Shown here in pieces: positions 50,937 through 63,825 of a stretch of DNA of 64,000 bases. The DNA lies in the NCBI GenBank assembly GCA_034509735.1, contig JACGWO010000007.1, positions 2,046,001 to 2,110,000 on the forward strand. Direction: 5' to 3'. The DNA comes from Sesamum alatum (Eukaryota > Streptophyta > Magnoliopsida > Lamiales > Pedaliaceae). A program made the position numbers and the translations under genes. The notes under the pieces are model-generated. The model did not search any database and was not told the DNA's origin. It saw only the letters and a list, made by a program, of their open reading frames with translations. Within the stretch, counting starts at the first letter, position 1. Each line of letters begins with the position of its first letter.

Positions 50937-53900
50937 TTACAGGTGCATTGATGGTAGATACTGTTGTAGACATTGTTTCAAGTTTTGAAATGTTACAGGC
51001 TTTGATACAAATGAGTCCATCCCATTTGCATAACATTCATCTGCACTTTCAGACAATGCATTTGCTGTCATCTGCAAGTTTGTCAAATCCAACATTGTTG
51101 TTAGAAAGGCATACTCTGAATCTTAACATTCAAATCAAGAAGAGCGAAAAGCTTACCGCTATGATAGGAGTCCTCTTTCTTGTTTTTTCTTGCTGTGAAT
51201 TCGATGCAGAATGTGGAGTTGGTGGCAACTGCATCTCGATTCCAGCCTTAATAGCGTCTTCCCAACTACCGGTTTCCTCAAACGATCGGATCAGTCTCGT
51301 TGCTTGAAGACCATCCATCACCGGCATGCACACATCCTGCAAACAAGTATAGTCCATTTTTCAGTTTCTTCTCAGCCACTAATGCTGTAAGTTTTCATGT
51401 TAAGTCTTTTAGCTTCTTAAGATAACTTTTGGAATTGGAAGGCAGAATTTGTTTTTCTATTTCTGTTCATACCATTAGAATGAGATGATAACAACTGCGT
51501 TGAACGGCACGAACAGCTTCTTCTCCATTACAGACGATGTCGATCTCGTGGCCCAACTGCTTCATCATTGATTTTGTTACCATCACATTGATCTTGTTAT
51601 CCTCCACAAGAAGGATCTTTGGTTTCAGCTCAGCTTTTGGGATCTCAGGACTGTTGCTGGAAGAGCATTCGGAACTTCTGTCCGCTTGAGCCTTTTCTTG
51701 ATGCCTAACTTGTGCATCTGACGTTTCATCAAGATCGTTGCTTGCTCTTGAGGAACTCGTCGGGTGAGCATAAGGATGAAAACGGCCATTCGCTTCAGGA
51801 TGACTCTTCTCTTGTTTTGCAGCTGAGTTTAGGTCGCCGGAGCCCGAGCAGCGAGTAGGAGAAATCTCTAGCTCATATGATGCATCCATAGCATGATCAG
51901 CTGTACTGGGATCTTCTTCTGAACTGGTATCTTTATATGTGATGTTACTAGAAGGAGACGGCGAGTCCTCTAACAATCCGTTACATTTAGGCGAGGCATT
52001 GACTCCATAACTGTTCACCGACAGCTTTTGGATCCTGCCGGAGCTTTGAGATGAAAACAAAGAACCCAAAGTGCGCGGTTGGAAAATGAAAACGCCTGAA
52101 TGTAAATCATCATCATTTTCATCACCGAGTACATCTTGGCGGTCCATGTCCGATAGTTCATCATGATCATCAGTATTATCAGAGATCAACGAAACCTTGT
52201 AAGGTAGTACAAATGTAAAAGTCGACCCGTGATGCTCTACACTCGAGACAGAAAGATGGCCGCCCATGAGCTCAACCTGTTCATATTACAGAAACTTGTA
52301 AAGATTTAAGACAACTGTGTCCTAGACTCCACTCCTTTTCAGGATGATAGATGAATTAACATGTTTGTAAGAACTACCAAACAGTTTCAAGAGGAGAGAA
52401 TCAGATCGAATGTATCAAGATTGATTCGTACCAGTTGTTTACAGATTGCAAGGCCGAGTCCTGTCCCACCATACTTACGAGCAGTATCTGCACCAACTTG
52501 CATGTATTTCTTAAATAAAGTCGGTATAGCATTTTCTGTTGCACAAAGTTTGAAACAGGTCATAATGTATTAGTCTTCCGTTAAATGAAAGTTAGAACGA
52601 CTAATAACCATATCAACATACACATTCATCACTCAGAAGACTGAGGAATAGAGTATAATACCAGGTATTCCAATCCCTGTGTCATAAACATCACAGCGAA
52701 TCCAAACGACTCGTTCTTCTGGGGTGGGGTGAGTCTCTTTGTCTTCGTCCATTGGAGCCCCATTTTGTATCCGGGCCATATCATTAAGTTTGTAGTTTTC
52801 ACAAGTACCACATACATCTGCACGTCCACTGCCGTTCTGATCAGCTTTGTTTTGTGACATTGATGAGGCATTCCTTGTATTGGCTGAAACAGTTAACTGA
52901 TCTTGAGAAACTGTCTCTGAACCTTGTCTGATTGTTGCCGATGGCTCTGAAACCACATAGAGATTTATTCCGACCTTTCCTTCATGAGTAAACTTGATGG
53001 CATTGCTGTCAAAACACTAAACTGTCAACAAAGAATCCTACTGATACATAGTAAAATTTAGAAATAAACAGCATAATCTTAGATAGATACATCAGCTCGA
53101 TGATCTTTGTGTAATTTCAAGTACCATTATCCGGCATGGATTCGTGTAATAGAATATACGCATATTGCAACTAAGTTTCTGCTTTAAAAGTACCTGACCA
53201 AGTTAGTCAGAATCTGTCGAATCCTTAGGACGTCTCCAGTAACCTGAAATCAAAGAAGTGTCATTTATCAAGTAAAATCAGCTTCTCCAGTCTCGATGGA
53301 TATCTATCCCAGAAGGGTAATCGAATGTTAATTGAGAGTGTAACATTAAGGTTCTTTACCTCCAGCGGAACATCATCTGCTACATGACCTTCCAACGTTA
53401 GTAATTTCTGTAATGACGCTGCTGCTGTCTGAAGTACATGCTTTACTACCTCTCTTGGTCTAAACTTAGTTGCTTCAAGTTTCATAACTCCTAAAAAAGA
53501 TGAAATTACCCCTTCAGATTTAGATATCTATTTATATTCACCATGCAAAACTATCAGGAACGACGAAAAAATTAAACCCTTATGTCATAAGGTTCATTGC
53601 CGCACCTGACTCCACCTTGGAAAGATCGAGGATGTCATTTATCAGTTGAAGAACCAAATCGCCAGAAGACAACATTACATTCAACAGCTGCCGTTGTTCT
53701 TTATCAAGATTAGTGGTGGAAAGAATCTCGGCCATGCTTACAACTCCAGATAAAGGAGATCTTATCTCATGAGACATTGTTGCCAGCATTTGTTTTGCTC
53801 GCATCGATTCCTCTGCAAGAACAATACGGATTAGAAACGAGCAACCATTTTGATCAATAGCTGATCCAAGTATATATATCGAGCTGAATAACCTGTTATG

Positions 53901-55408
53901 TGGATTGTTTTGTTTAGCTCTGTCTCCTTGGCCTTCTGTACAGCCATTTCCTCTCTCAGCTTTGCCATCTTCTCTCTCTTTCTCACCTGCGATATTACAA
54001 GTACAAGAATGTGAAGCTGCTAAGGTTGTAAGGGAAAGCTGCAACGAACATAGAATGTTCGTGATGAGACAGTAAACTCACCTGATCAGTTACTTCCATT
54101 CCCATGTAATTTACACCAATGGTCTCTCCTGTCTTGCTGAAAACGGGTTCGACATAAATTAAAAAGGTTTTCGAACCGAACAGCTCTGTTTCAAATGTGA
54201 TCTCCCTCTTTGCAGGCAATCCTCGTTCAAGAACCTCCCTTTTGAAGTCTTGAGATTCCTTTACACCAGCACCGCTGAAGATCTCCATATCAGTTTTGCC
54301 TATGATATCCTGTAAAATCAGTTATTTTGAGGAACGATGGTGCCAGATTCTCCTAGCAGAGCTTTGGAAACGTAAGCGAAATATAGATAAAGCATAAAAA
54401 CATATCGGAGTTGCAAAGGAAGGGCATCGGAGCAGGCTAGACTAAACTATCAGTGTAAGTAACTACCTGCTCACCCAAACTTGGGAAATGATTAAAGATG
54501 AACCGGTACCGCAGTTCTTTATCCTGCAAAATATGGAACATTGGTCGATCATAATCAATTTTATCCAGCATAATGGAAAGGCGCATTCAACGATATGGCC
54601 GTTGAAACTTTCAACAGAAATCATAGTTATGAAAGTATACCTGGTGACCTATAACAACTGGTGCATTTTGGAGGACGAAATGTAAGAAATTATCTGCTCT
54701 CTTCAAAACCTGCGACAACTCTTCCACAGGAGAGGACTGCCTTTCAAGATTTTCGATACTTTCTTGCAACTTCTCCATTAATATTTGCTCTCGTTGCAGA
54801 CTTGCCTCCAAAAGCTTCTGTAGATGCATGGCTCGCTGCTTCCAGTATATTACGCTGTCATACTCAGCATCTATTTCTACTTTTTCGTCTTGGAAGATGA
54901 CATCGTTCTTCCTTCTAGGCACGTCTTGATATAGATATTTCAGGTTCTCATCAAGAATAGAAATCGGGTGCTTATCACCACCATATCCATCCTGTTCAAA
55001 CCGATGCTCTTCCAAAATCTCCAACTTCTTGAGCTCAACTTCTTGCTGTTGCTTGCTAAGGTTCTCGAGCTCCTCTTTGAGAAGACGTACAGCATTCGCC
55101 TGCTTATATTCCCAGTTCCTGACCAACTTGGCCAGTTGCCAGTTACCCTTGTCACTATAATTCGTAAGCTCCATAAGACGCTTAAAATCTACTATATTAG
55201 GCTCTTTCTTGATTGTAACCTCCTCCAACATATCCTGATCTGCTCCCGGCCTTTCAACGTTGAATTGCCTCCCGGCTTCGTTTATGTCCTCTGGCCACAT
55301 AGAAGAGAGGACAATGTCCATATCTTCCGTCTGTTCCGTTTCCATCTCACAACCCATTTGTCGTGCAGTTATATGATTTTGTGCTGACAACCTGTTTTCT
55401 TCTACCAT
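50937..55408 (-). CDS. AHK5: cytosolic hybrid histidine kinase, AHK5/CKI2 type
   Basis: Two-component sensor kinase, 1033 residues (AHK5 is about 922). Exons in gene order: 54641..55408, 54467..54523, 54082..54309, 53893..53986, 53606..53812, 53360..53490, 53194..53243, 52662..53005, 52432..52535, 51473..52276, 51157..51336, 50937..51071 (complement); 3102 nt. There is an N-terminal coiled coil, then a PAS-like domain (about 236-351). The HisKA phospho-acceptor is H397 in SHEIRSP. ATPase boxes follow: N (ILTNLVSNAIKF), G1 (YDTGIGIP) and G2 (GGTGLGL). The receiver has acidic VEDN, phospho-Asp D930 and K1013. No transmembrane segment or CHASE domain is present, unlike cytokinin receptors. Compared with AHK5 it has 17 extra N-terminal residues and a longer Ser-rich kinase-receiver linker. 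An in-frame stop just upstream supports the start. In Arabidopsis AHK5 acts in stomatal and stress responses via H2O2 and ethylene. Confidence 0.95.
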
Positions 55409-56330
55409 TTTAACGACACCACCCTATTAGGAATTGTCATCTGAAAGTTAGACACTGGCCGTGCTTATAGAAACTTTCGATGTCCTCAACGTCCTCCGGA
55501 TGAATGATATTGAAGTCTGCATAGAAAAACAGCGGTAGAGCATAAACAAGACACCATAAACGGAAAAAGAGAAGCGCATAACAGAGCATCAACAATGAGT
55601 ACAGGAGCTATAAAAATCAAAATTAGCAGCATTGACTACTTAAAGACTCAAGAATTAGGAACACAACTTTCCAACAGAGTTTGGTGAAATCCCTTCATAT
55701 AGAAGACCGAAACATTCGAAAAAAACATCGAATTCGATGGTAAAAGTGCAGTTGATGGGGCCTGAACAGACCCCATGATCTAGCTCATAACTCCATCCAA
55801 ACACCAGAAAAGGTTTGGCAAGAATTTGAGATACACACTTACAAATTGAGCAAATTGCATGAATATAAAATCATCAAGACTCAAGGCAAGAATTGGCGGA
55901 TTTGATTGCTGCTGCCTCCATTACAACATATGAAATCAGAATTACATATGATCACATCAATCATCATTGGAACAGTATTCTTCACTGAACTCACATCAAT
56001 TTCAATGACTTCACCTATGCCAGTCAACAAACAGGCAAAAGGGAAACAAGAATATAATTTGACTCCAAAGAAAGGAGCAAAAGCCAGAGATTCATTGACC
56101 AAATTCAACAAGCAGAGGTCCTGTTTGGTGAAGAACCATGCATCGCCAATCAAAATTAAGATAAAAACAGAATAGCCCATTTGCAAAAACCAATCAAAGA
56201 GCCCAAAAAAGCTGACCTCTCGATGAATCCAAGAATTCGTGAATGCTGCTGCTCCCTCTCTCTCTCTCTCTCTCCCTCTCTCCTCTCTCCTTGTGCTTCA
56301 AGAAGAACAAAGGCTAAGTTCACCCCAAGG
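55409..56330 (-). promoter_or_regulatory. 5' leader of the histidine kinase gene, with leader intron
   Basis: An acceptor (ctatgcag at 55517-55524) and donor (gagag|gtcagc at 56215-56216) outline a leader intron of about 700 bp (55517..56216). The upstream leader exon holds a (CT)n/(GA)n tract at about 56256-56285. Inferred from splice motifs only. Confidence 0.5.
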
Positions 56331-56524
56331 CCTAAAAACTTTACACTGTAGATCTGAAGGAATCTCTTTGGATGAGTGCTCAGTCAAAGAGAAAATTATT
56401 TACAAAAAGCCAAGTTTTTGGAGCGCATAGAAAATGTAGAGAGAGAGGAGCAGAGGTGAGGTGGAGTGACGAAGAGGAGGGCATGTGCTGTATGCAATAA
56501 ACAAAACAAGAAATGAAAACCCAA

Positions 56525-56562
56525 GAAAATGTGTGTGTGTATGAGAGAGAGAGAGAGAGATT
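56525..56562. repeat. (GT)n-(GA)n microsatellite
   Basis: About five GT and eight GA units in the promoter region of the histidine kinase gene. Confidence 0.85.
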
Positions 56563-56883
56563 TAGGAAACTGAAGAAGAAGCCATGTGCGGTTGAGGTGA
56601 AAAATAATGCAAAGAAAATGGTTGCTTGGGGGGTTTCTTTTATATGTGTACTGAAAATTCCTACAAATTTAACTCTCTCTCTCTCTGTTTCACAACGTGT
56701 TTACTGTGTGTAGTGCGTGTTCTTGGCTGGATTCATGGTACGTGTGCATTTTTGCAGAAAGCTTCTCCAATCCAATGTTAAAGAACGTAACTTTTTTTAA
56801 TCCTCGTGCTGCGTTTACTTCACAATCTCCATATATAAGAATTCAAATGATTCATTCATCAACACATTTGTACTCTTGGAGTA

Positions 56884-56893
56884 GTGTGTGTAT

Positions 56894-56934
<41 letters not shown>
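56884..56934. repeat. (GT)n-(GA)n microsatellite
   Basis: tgtgtgtattgtgtgtgtg followed by about twelve GA units; the same architecture as 56525-56562, 360 bp away. Confidence 0.85.
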
Positions 56935-56939
<5 letters not shown>

Positions 56940-57147
56940 AATTGGAGGGAGGAAGGTCATTCCCCCCCGCGCCGCCCGCCATTCAGGAGGTAAGAGACGG
57001 ACATGGACGGCGCGTGTGAATGACACGCAAAGTTGGAGAGTTGGATGAGTTTCTGTTCTATTACTACAGCATTTGACTTATTAACAACAAATCTAGCAAT
57101 TCATGTAATGATTATTAACTGTTAAAACTTCCTCTACTTTATTTTCA

Positions 57148-57571
57148 GGTGTAAATCACACCTACCTCTAGTCAAATTTTGCATAATTATAAATATTTTA
57201 TTATTATTTAAAAAATTATAAATAATTTTTTAAAGTTTGTAATCGTTTAATAAATAATTTATTTTTATTTATTTTTTATGAGTGAACTGACTAAAATGTC
57301 CTTATGCAAATTGAATTATTCTTAAAAAAATTGATTTTTTTTTACTACAATCTGCAGGGAGAGGTTTTTTAAGTTTTTTTTATACAAAATAGTAATAATG
57401 CAATTTTCCTCGATTGATTTTTCTACAATTTTAACTAAAATTTTAAGGACAAAATGGCCAATTTTACATTTGGTTAAAAATTATAAATTTGGGGAATATT
57501 TGTAATTATTCAAACAACGAGAAGTTATTTATAATTATGTCAAATCTCAGGAAAGTAACTGTAATTTACCC
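57148..57571. mobile_element. fold-back MITE, family A
   Basis: Begins ggtgtaaatcacacctacct and ends aagtaactgtaatttaccc. The interior is colinear with 33160-33584 (tttgtaatcgtttaataaat, gagtgaactgactaaaatgt, caaatctcaggaaagtaact). Flanks ttattttca and tatttctag are only loosely alike, so this is an older insertion. Confidence 0.75.
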
Positions 57572-60421
57572 TATTTCTAGTAACATAAATTGATAATCAT
57601 TATATTTTAATTTTCTTTCTTTTCACATAATATCAAATTCAAATTCATTTTTTATGATATATATAATTATTAAACATCTAAGTCATAAATGTGGATATAT
57701 ATTCACTTTCAGGGTAATTTTGTATTTGTTTTAAATGTATTAATCAGTGTGTCGTGTCATATAATGGAAAAATAAAAATAAAAAATATTTTAGGATTAAA
57801 AAAAAAAAACTCTTTCTGATAAAAATTTTATTGATGCAATCATTAGGCATTCTATTTAAAAGAATATTATTTTATGAATTATTGATTTATGATAATAAAA
57901 TCTCGTGTATATCATCAATCGTTGTGGTCTAATAATTAAGGTCGAACATTACCACACTCATGATGTGGATTTTAATCATTTTCAAGATGTTTGGTGAAGC
58001 TAAACGTATGTCCTGAGCTGAATGTTAATACCCACGTAATCAGGATTTAGTTGTTGACAATAATAAGTCGGCTATAGCAACTGATCAATACATCAACACA
58101 ATTTAAAATTATAAAATAAATTATAATAAATTTATATATAATAAAATAAATATTTACATATTTGACAAATTCGAACCCATGACTTCAAATTAGTTCATGT
58201 ACGTTAGTTGTGAGGAATCTTATTAGTAAGTTTCTTAAACTTTAACTAATATAGAATATGGATTAGTTTAAATTATTAATAAATAATTAATAAAGTGTAT
58301 ATATTAATAAAAGGTGCTTTGGATCCTGGCACTTGTTATGGGCCTCGTGATTGCGGCCACGTGGACCTTTTATTGGTTACAAACATTGTAACACCTCTAT
58401 ATTAAATAATAATTATTAATATTATAATAATAACCAATTTTATTTTCTATTATCAAAAGTAAAACTAAAGGCCCTTTTGGAGGAAAAAAAAAAAGAAAAT
58501 TTTAATATAAAATGATTTTTTTTTTGAAATAGATAAATTTAATTTGTCTTGAATATTTATAACAATCATATACTGTTGGCGAACTACGGAATTCTGAAGA
58601 GGTTTTGAAGCGTGATTTCACTGTCTTTAAAGTAAAATTTGCCCCCACTATATGGTTGTTGCCGGGTTGAGCAAACTCACTTTTCGGATACGACTAAACC
58701 AACCGAGACTTGTCGGACAGCAATTCCGAAAACCTCCTTTCAAGAACAACTCGAAAAATAAACTATGAAGTAAAAAAATCTTATGAAAAATTAAGTATAT
58801 AAATCTGGCACTTGATACATCTATATATGGATGTTTTCTGTCTTTTAGAAAAATATACAATTCTTTATCATACTTCTAGATTCCGAAAATTGCAACATTT
58901 CAGATAAACAACTTTTCTGAATATATGTTTCTGAAAAAGCAACTCTAAAGTTACAGTCTTTAAGGTTTGCAGTTTTTAAAGTATTTCTAGAAAATACATC
59001 TTCTTTCAGCAAAATGTCATTAATTATTTGCAACTTTTATAGAAGAATAATATAAGTGTATGACATAATTCTTTCAGCCAAGTGCCAAGTGAATTTATAT
59101 ATTAAATAATATATATATATAAATTTCCTCTCTTTCTTAATTTATTCCCTCCAATATTTATTTTAAATTTTAAATTGGATAGTTCTTCATTAAGCACTTA
59201 AAGCTTAATTAAAATCTCCATGTGGCACGTGGAATATTATGTGCAAGCTATCAAACATATACTGATCAACAATACTATATAAATTACATCTAAACAACAC
59301 CTACTATTACAGTAGAAATACAACACCTACTATGCAGTAAAACAACATTCCACACATTGGTGAGATTTGAACCTCAACTTCACCAATTGAGCTAAGTATC
59401 ATCGTCATATAAACTGGTTGTTACTATTAGTTAATGTGAGATTTTCTCTAGAGGTCAACAATACAATGAAAATAATAGTCCTAAGTCAGGTTTGATCAAA
59501 GTTTGAATCACTTGTAGAGTGAATATAATATACTTGTTATATGATCAATATACGATCTAAAAAAATAATTAATTTCACAGCAAGTGTATGACACTTGTTA
59601 TATAATTATCTTGGTTAGAATTTTCCTATTTATTGCATTTCATGAATCATGTGAAAATATTTATTAACAAAACATCTAAATAAAAGAGAAAGAAAAAGAC
59701 AATGCGGGCCCATAAATGTCTACTAATATAATAAAAAAAAGAAAGAACATTTTCATGCACATACAGTGGTTTGTGACATCACAATACCAATACTTTTATT
59801 ACGTTAATAATACCCCTAAATTGATTTATTCGATTTCTTTCCTTTTTTTCATTATTAAAAATTGTGATGTATTAGTTTATATATTTTATTCTTATTTATA
59901 ATATATTTTAAAATATAAAATATTATTTATTATATTCACGCATAAATGACGTAACACGACCACTAAAAAGAAACCTATCGTCTTCTGCATCAGGAATTTG
60001 TGTTGCCCCTTTTATAAAAGTTTAGATAGTCACATTGTCATTTTTGTTATTTAGAGGATTTTTTTTTATTGTTTAGAAGAAAGGTTAATTTTGTCAATTA
60101 ATATTTTTATAGGGTGATTTGTTGCATTTAACCTGTAATTAAAACATAGTTGTATATTCAAGGGGGCAAAAAATAGATAACTTTTAGAAGTTTCGTAGCT
60201 GAAAAATAACAAAAAGGCTTTTGAAAAAGAAAAAAAAAAGAATTCTAATTTTTAATAGTTTATTTATTTATGTATTACGACTTTTAATAGTTGATGACAT
60301 GTCAACTTTTGTGCCTACAACCAAAGTACTTTGGAACTCACCACATATATAAATAATAATAATAATTTGGACCAAATAAAAATAAGACAGGAATTAAGAG
60401 GGGTGGCAATCATAAGCTTAA

Positions 60422-60472
<51 letters not shown>

Positions 60473-60833
60473 TAACTAATAAATTATTACAACTAAATCT
60501 TTGGTGTACAAAAGTTTTATATAATCCACCACTTATTAGTTAATTCAAAAATGACACTTTGTTATCAGGAAAGAATAATTAATACAATCTTACAACATTA
60601 TGTCAATCGGTCAAATTTAATTAATTATACGATGTTTCGTTTCATGATTAATTATTTCATAACTTAGCATATAATTTAATCATACAATTATAACAATTGA
60701 TGGGTGATATGAAATAGGATGTGGGTGCTAAAGAATTTTCATTTAAAAAATAAGAGTATTTAATCCTATTATATAATAATTATAAATTCAATTATATAAT
60801 AAAGCAAAAGAGTCTTGGCCAGGACTAAATATA
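57572..60833. other. AT-rich spacer with dispersed repeats
   Basis: No gene recognised. 59864-59955 is a repeat shared with 63000-63085. 59340-59400 on the minus strand has a tRNA-like phrase (gaggttcaaatctcac). (ATT)n runs lie at 60350-60365 and 60420-60480. Confidence 0.5.
59864..59955. repeat. dispersed repeat copy 1 (Helitron-like end)
   Basis: ttattcttatttataatata..tttattatattcacgcataa, nearly the same as 63000-63085. An inverted relative lies at 11920-11990. Confidence 0.5.
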
Positions 60834-61629
60834 GGGATAATTACATCTACAACCATAACCTATGGTCTACTGTTTACTCTTGTCTTTTGAAAAATTAAAA
60901 ACTCACGGCACGTTGTATCTGCATGCATAATTTGTAGTAATATTATTATTTTGTTGAAATTCATAATTTATTCCTATATCTTATAATTTATCGTTGCTTT
61001 ACAACCTTACATATAAAACTCGTATGATAATTTTTTTCTTCTAACGCATTAATTATGAGCACAATATTTTACTCACATTACATTAAAAATTGAAACTTTG
61101 TGGAATACTTGTTATATTGATAATGACGATTATATATACATGCAACACAAATATTAATATATTATTTTTATTTCAATTAACAATAAACTTAAATAAAATG
61201 GATTAATTTTTGAGTACATGTAATTGCATTAAATTAATTTTCTAAAGGAATTTAATTGAAAGTTAGTTCAATCACATGAGTAGGGAAGTTGAAGGGCATT
61301 TTTTGTATTATAATAATTTAATATAGTGGTATAAAAACTATCAATTTGTATCTATAAGACCCATTCTCTTTATAATAATATAGATTACACACACACCACC
61401 AGAACTGTTAATATTATTTACACAAACTACACCTACTTTTTGAAAAATTACTCATACCTTCCCCCCAATCCCCCCCCCACCCCCCAAAAAAAAAAAAAAG
61501 AAAAGAGCCAATATCACTACACAAACTACACTTACTTTTTGACTGTCATGGATAATTTCTGCAATTACACAAAAGATGAAGACGATTATGTAAATAGATT
61601 ATAGATTAGGGATATAAAAGTGATTTATC
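60834..61629. mobile_element. family B fold-back element split by an insertion
   Basis: The left arm gggataattacatctacaac..ctatggtctactgtttactc stops near 60905. Family B sequence resumes near 61385 (acacacaccaccagaactgt, tttacacaaactacacctac) and ends with agggatataaaagtgattta. The roughly 480 bp between is AT-rich, unlike family B, and is probably a nested insert of unknown type. Confidence 0.55.
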
Positions 61630-61758
61630 ATTTAAAAGACATACATGCTATATTCGTGCATCGTAAATATGAATGAACGACAAATACCCCTTAATAAGTA
61701 TCAATCTTCCATTTACTCAGTGTATTGTGCACCGAATACAGCATGTACAGAATTCTTG

Positions 61759-61848
61759 GAGGGGGGTAGGGTGGGGGCTGGGGGAGGTAGTGGGTATTAT
61801 TTGATTTGTATGTATGTATGTATGTACACAACCCCCCCCCCCCCCCAT
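61759..61848. repeat. G-run cluster followed by poly-C tract
   Basis: 61759-61785 has runs of 6, 3, 5 and 5 G separated by one to two bases; 61832-61847 is an uninterrupted run of about 16 C. A (GTAT)n repeat lies between them. Confidence 0.75.
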
Positions 61849-62047
61849 GTTATTTTTTGTTGTTGGATCCATAGAATAAAGCACTGAAATTGATGGGGTG
61901 GGTTTAAATGTATTTGTTAATGAAATGAGAAGGAAAAAAGCAGTAATGTCGTAACCGACCATAATTTGTTATGTCTAAGCACTCACTCACCAACTTGTCT
62001 GCACATGTCTTCCTTCCCAACCTTCTTACCTCATTCATCTATCCATC

Positions 62048-62077
62048 TCAATATATATATATATATATATATATATC
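62048..62077. repeat. (AT)n microsatellite
   Basis: About fourteen AT units, directly before the family A element at 62104. Confidence 0.9.
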
Positions 62078-62103
62078 ATATTATAATTGCATAATATATA
62101 TAC

Positions 62104-62521
62104 GGGGTAAAGTACAATGAACTCCCATGAGATTCGGTATAATTATGAATACTCTTTTATTATTTAAAAAGTTACAAATACCCCATGAGGTTTGTAATTT
62201 TTAACCAACGGCTTGAATGATCCATTTTGATTTTTTTTTTGTTTTTAAAAATTGTAGAAAAATCAGCCGAGGCAAATTACATTATTGCTTCCCTGTGTAA
62301 AAAAACGTAAGAAACCCCTCCCCGCGTATTTTTGTCCAAAAAAATTTAAAAAATAATTCAATTTGTATAAGAGCATTTTAGTCAGTTCACCCATAAAAAT
62401 GGATGAAAATAGGTTATTTGCTAGATGCTTACAAACTTTTTGGGGATATTTGTAATTTTTGGAACAATGAGGGGATAATTGTAATTATGCCAAATCTAAG
62501 AGGAAGTCATTGTAATTCACC
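62104..62521. mobile_element. fold-back MITE, family A
   Basis: Begins ggggtaaagtacaatgaact and ends aagtcattgtaattcacc. The interior matches the other copies (accccatgaggtttgtaatt, ggcaaattacattattgctt, gagcattttagtcagttcac). Flanks are simple TA repeats, so a duplication cannot be judged. Confidence 0.75.
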
Positions 62522-63670
62522 TTATATATATAGTGATCCAGGAATAAGAAATTAAATTATATTATGGGATTAGAATTATGAAATCATTATTTTGTTATAA
62601 ATAATTATAAAGGAATATTGTATTAAAAATTCGTTTCCGTCTAACTCTGACGAAAACACAGAATTCTATATGATATCATTACGATAATAATATTTACTCG
62701 TGATTTATATTAATTTATTTATAATTAATGATAAAAATGCATATCTATATTCTCCGTTATAGCTCATAAATATGTACTAATATAAAAAATGAAGAAAAAA
62801 AAAGACTTCAATTTTAAATACAATAATTATACGCCAAATTAGATAATTTTAAAAATTAATTACAATCACTTTTAGTATTTTATTTTATATAAAAGTGACT
62901 TCACGTCATTTGAATACAACTATATGTATCTTTTGTTGTGCCGATAATACCTAAAGCTGATTTTATTTTGTTTCTTTCTTTTTTTAGAAAAAATAATTTA
63001 TTAATTTATGTATTTTATTCTTATTTATAATATATTTTAAATTTTAAAAAAATATTTATTATATTCACGTAGAGACGATGCCCAGGAGACAACTAGTATT
63101 TTAAAATGCATCTTTATATCGTCCTTCTAACCCTAATAATTTTCCATTATTTTGAAGATAATATTATTATTCTTTAATTACTTTCTTTCGGCCATTTCTA
63201 TTTTGCCACGCTCCAATAATTATTTCAAGAAAAACAAAATACACTTTACACTCTTTTATTTCTTTTACATAAATACAAAATAATATACATAATAAAGGTA
63301 GAGACGAGTGATTTTCCCAGTCATAAAAACAACATTAATATAGGATGCATGAACGAAAATTCATAAAAACATTAATAATTAACTTTTGGGCATGCATAAT
63401 TAATATGAATAATAATAAAATAAGAGGAGAATGGGTTAGTTGTGGAATCTAATTAATTAAGGGAAATATGGAGCACTAATGAAAAGAAAAGGTTGAATGA
63501 ATTGGTTAAGCGTCGACATTATGAATAAAAATTAGTTGGTGATTAATGTAATAATTAAATAAAAATGTTAATTTTATAATCCAAATTAGGTAGTTTAATG
63601 CAATGCACAACTAAGCTATATTCGTCATCCCCGTCTCTCTGGCCGACTTTCTCCACACTATTGCATTTCC
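62522..63670. other. AT-rich spacer
   Basis: No gene. Contains the second copy of the dispersed repeat at 63000-63085. Confidence 0.5.
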
Positions 63671-63780
63671 CTGGGTAAATTATATTTTTGGTCCTTATAC
63701 TTTATTCAGAATTGATTTTTGGTCTTTATACTCTTTGAGGCACGATTTGGTCCTTAATCTATAAAAAATTATTATGATTT
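63671..63780. mobile_element. single arm of a family C-like element
   Basis: gggtaaattatatttttggt then repeated tttttggtctttatactct-type phrases. No second arm is seen before plastid-like sequence begins, so the element is truncated or continues beyond the window. Confidence 0.45.
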
Positions 63781-63825
63781 TAGGCCGATTGTTACAATGC
63801 TGGACGATCCTATTCGGTCAAAAAG

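Noticed and set aside
59340..59400. Candidate tRNA gene on the minus strand
   Set aside because: The A-like and B-like phrases are only about 10 bases apart and no cloverleaf can form.
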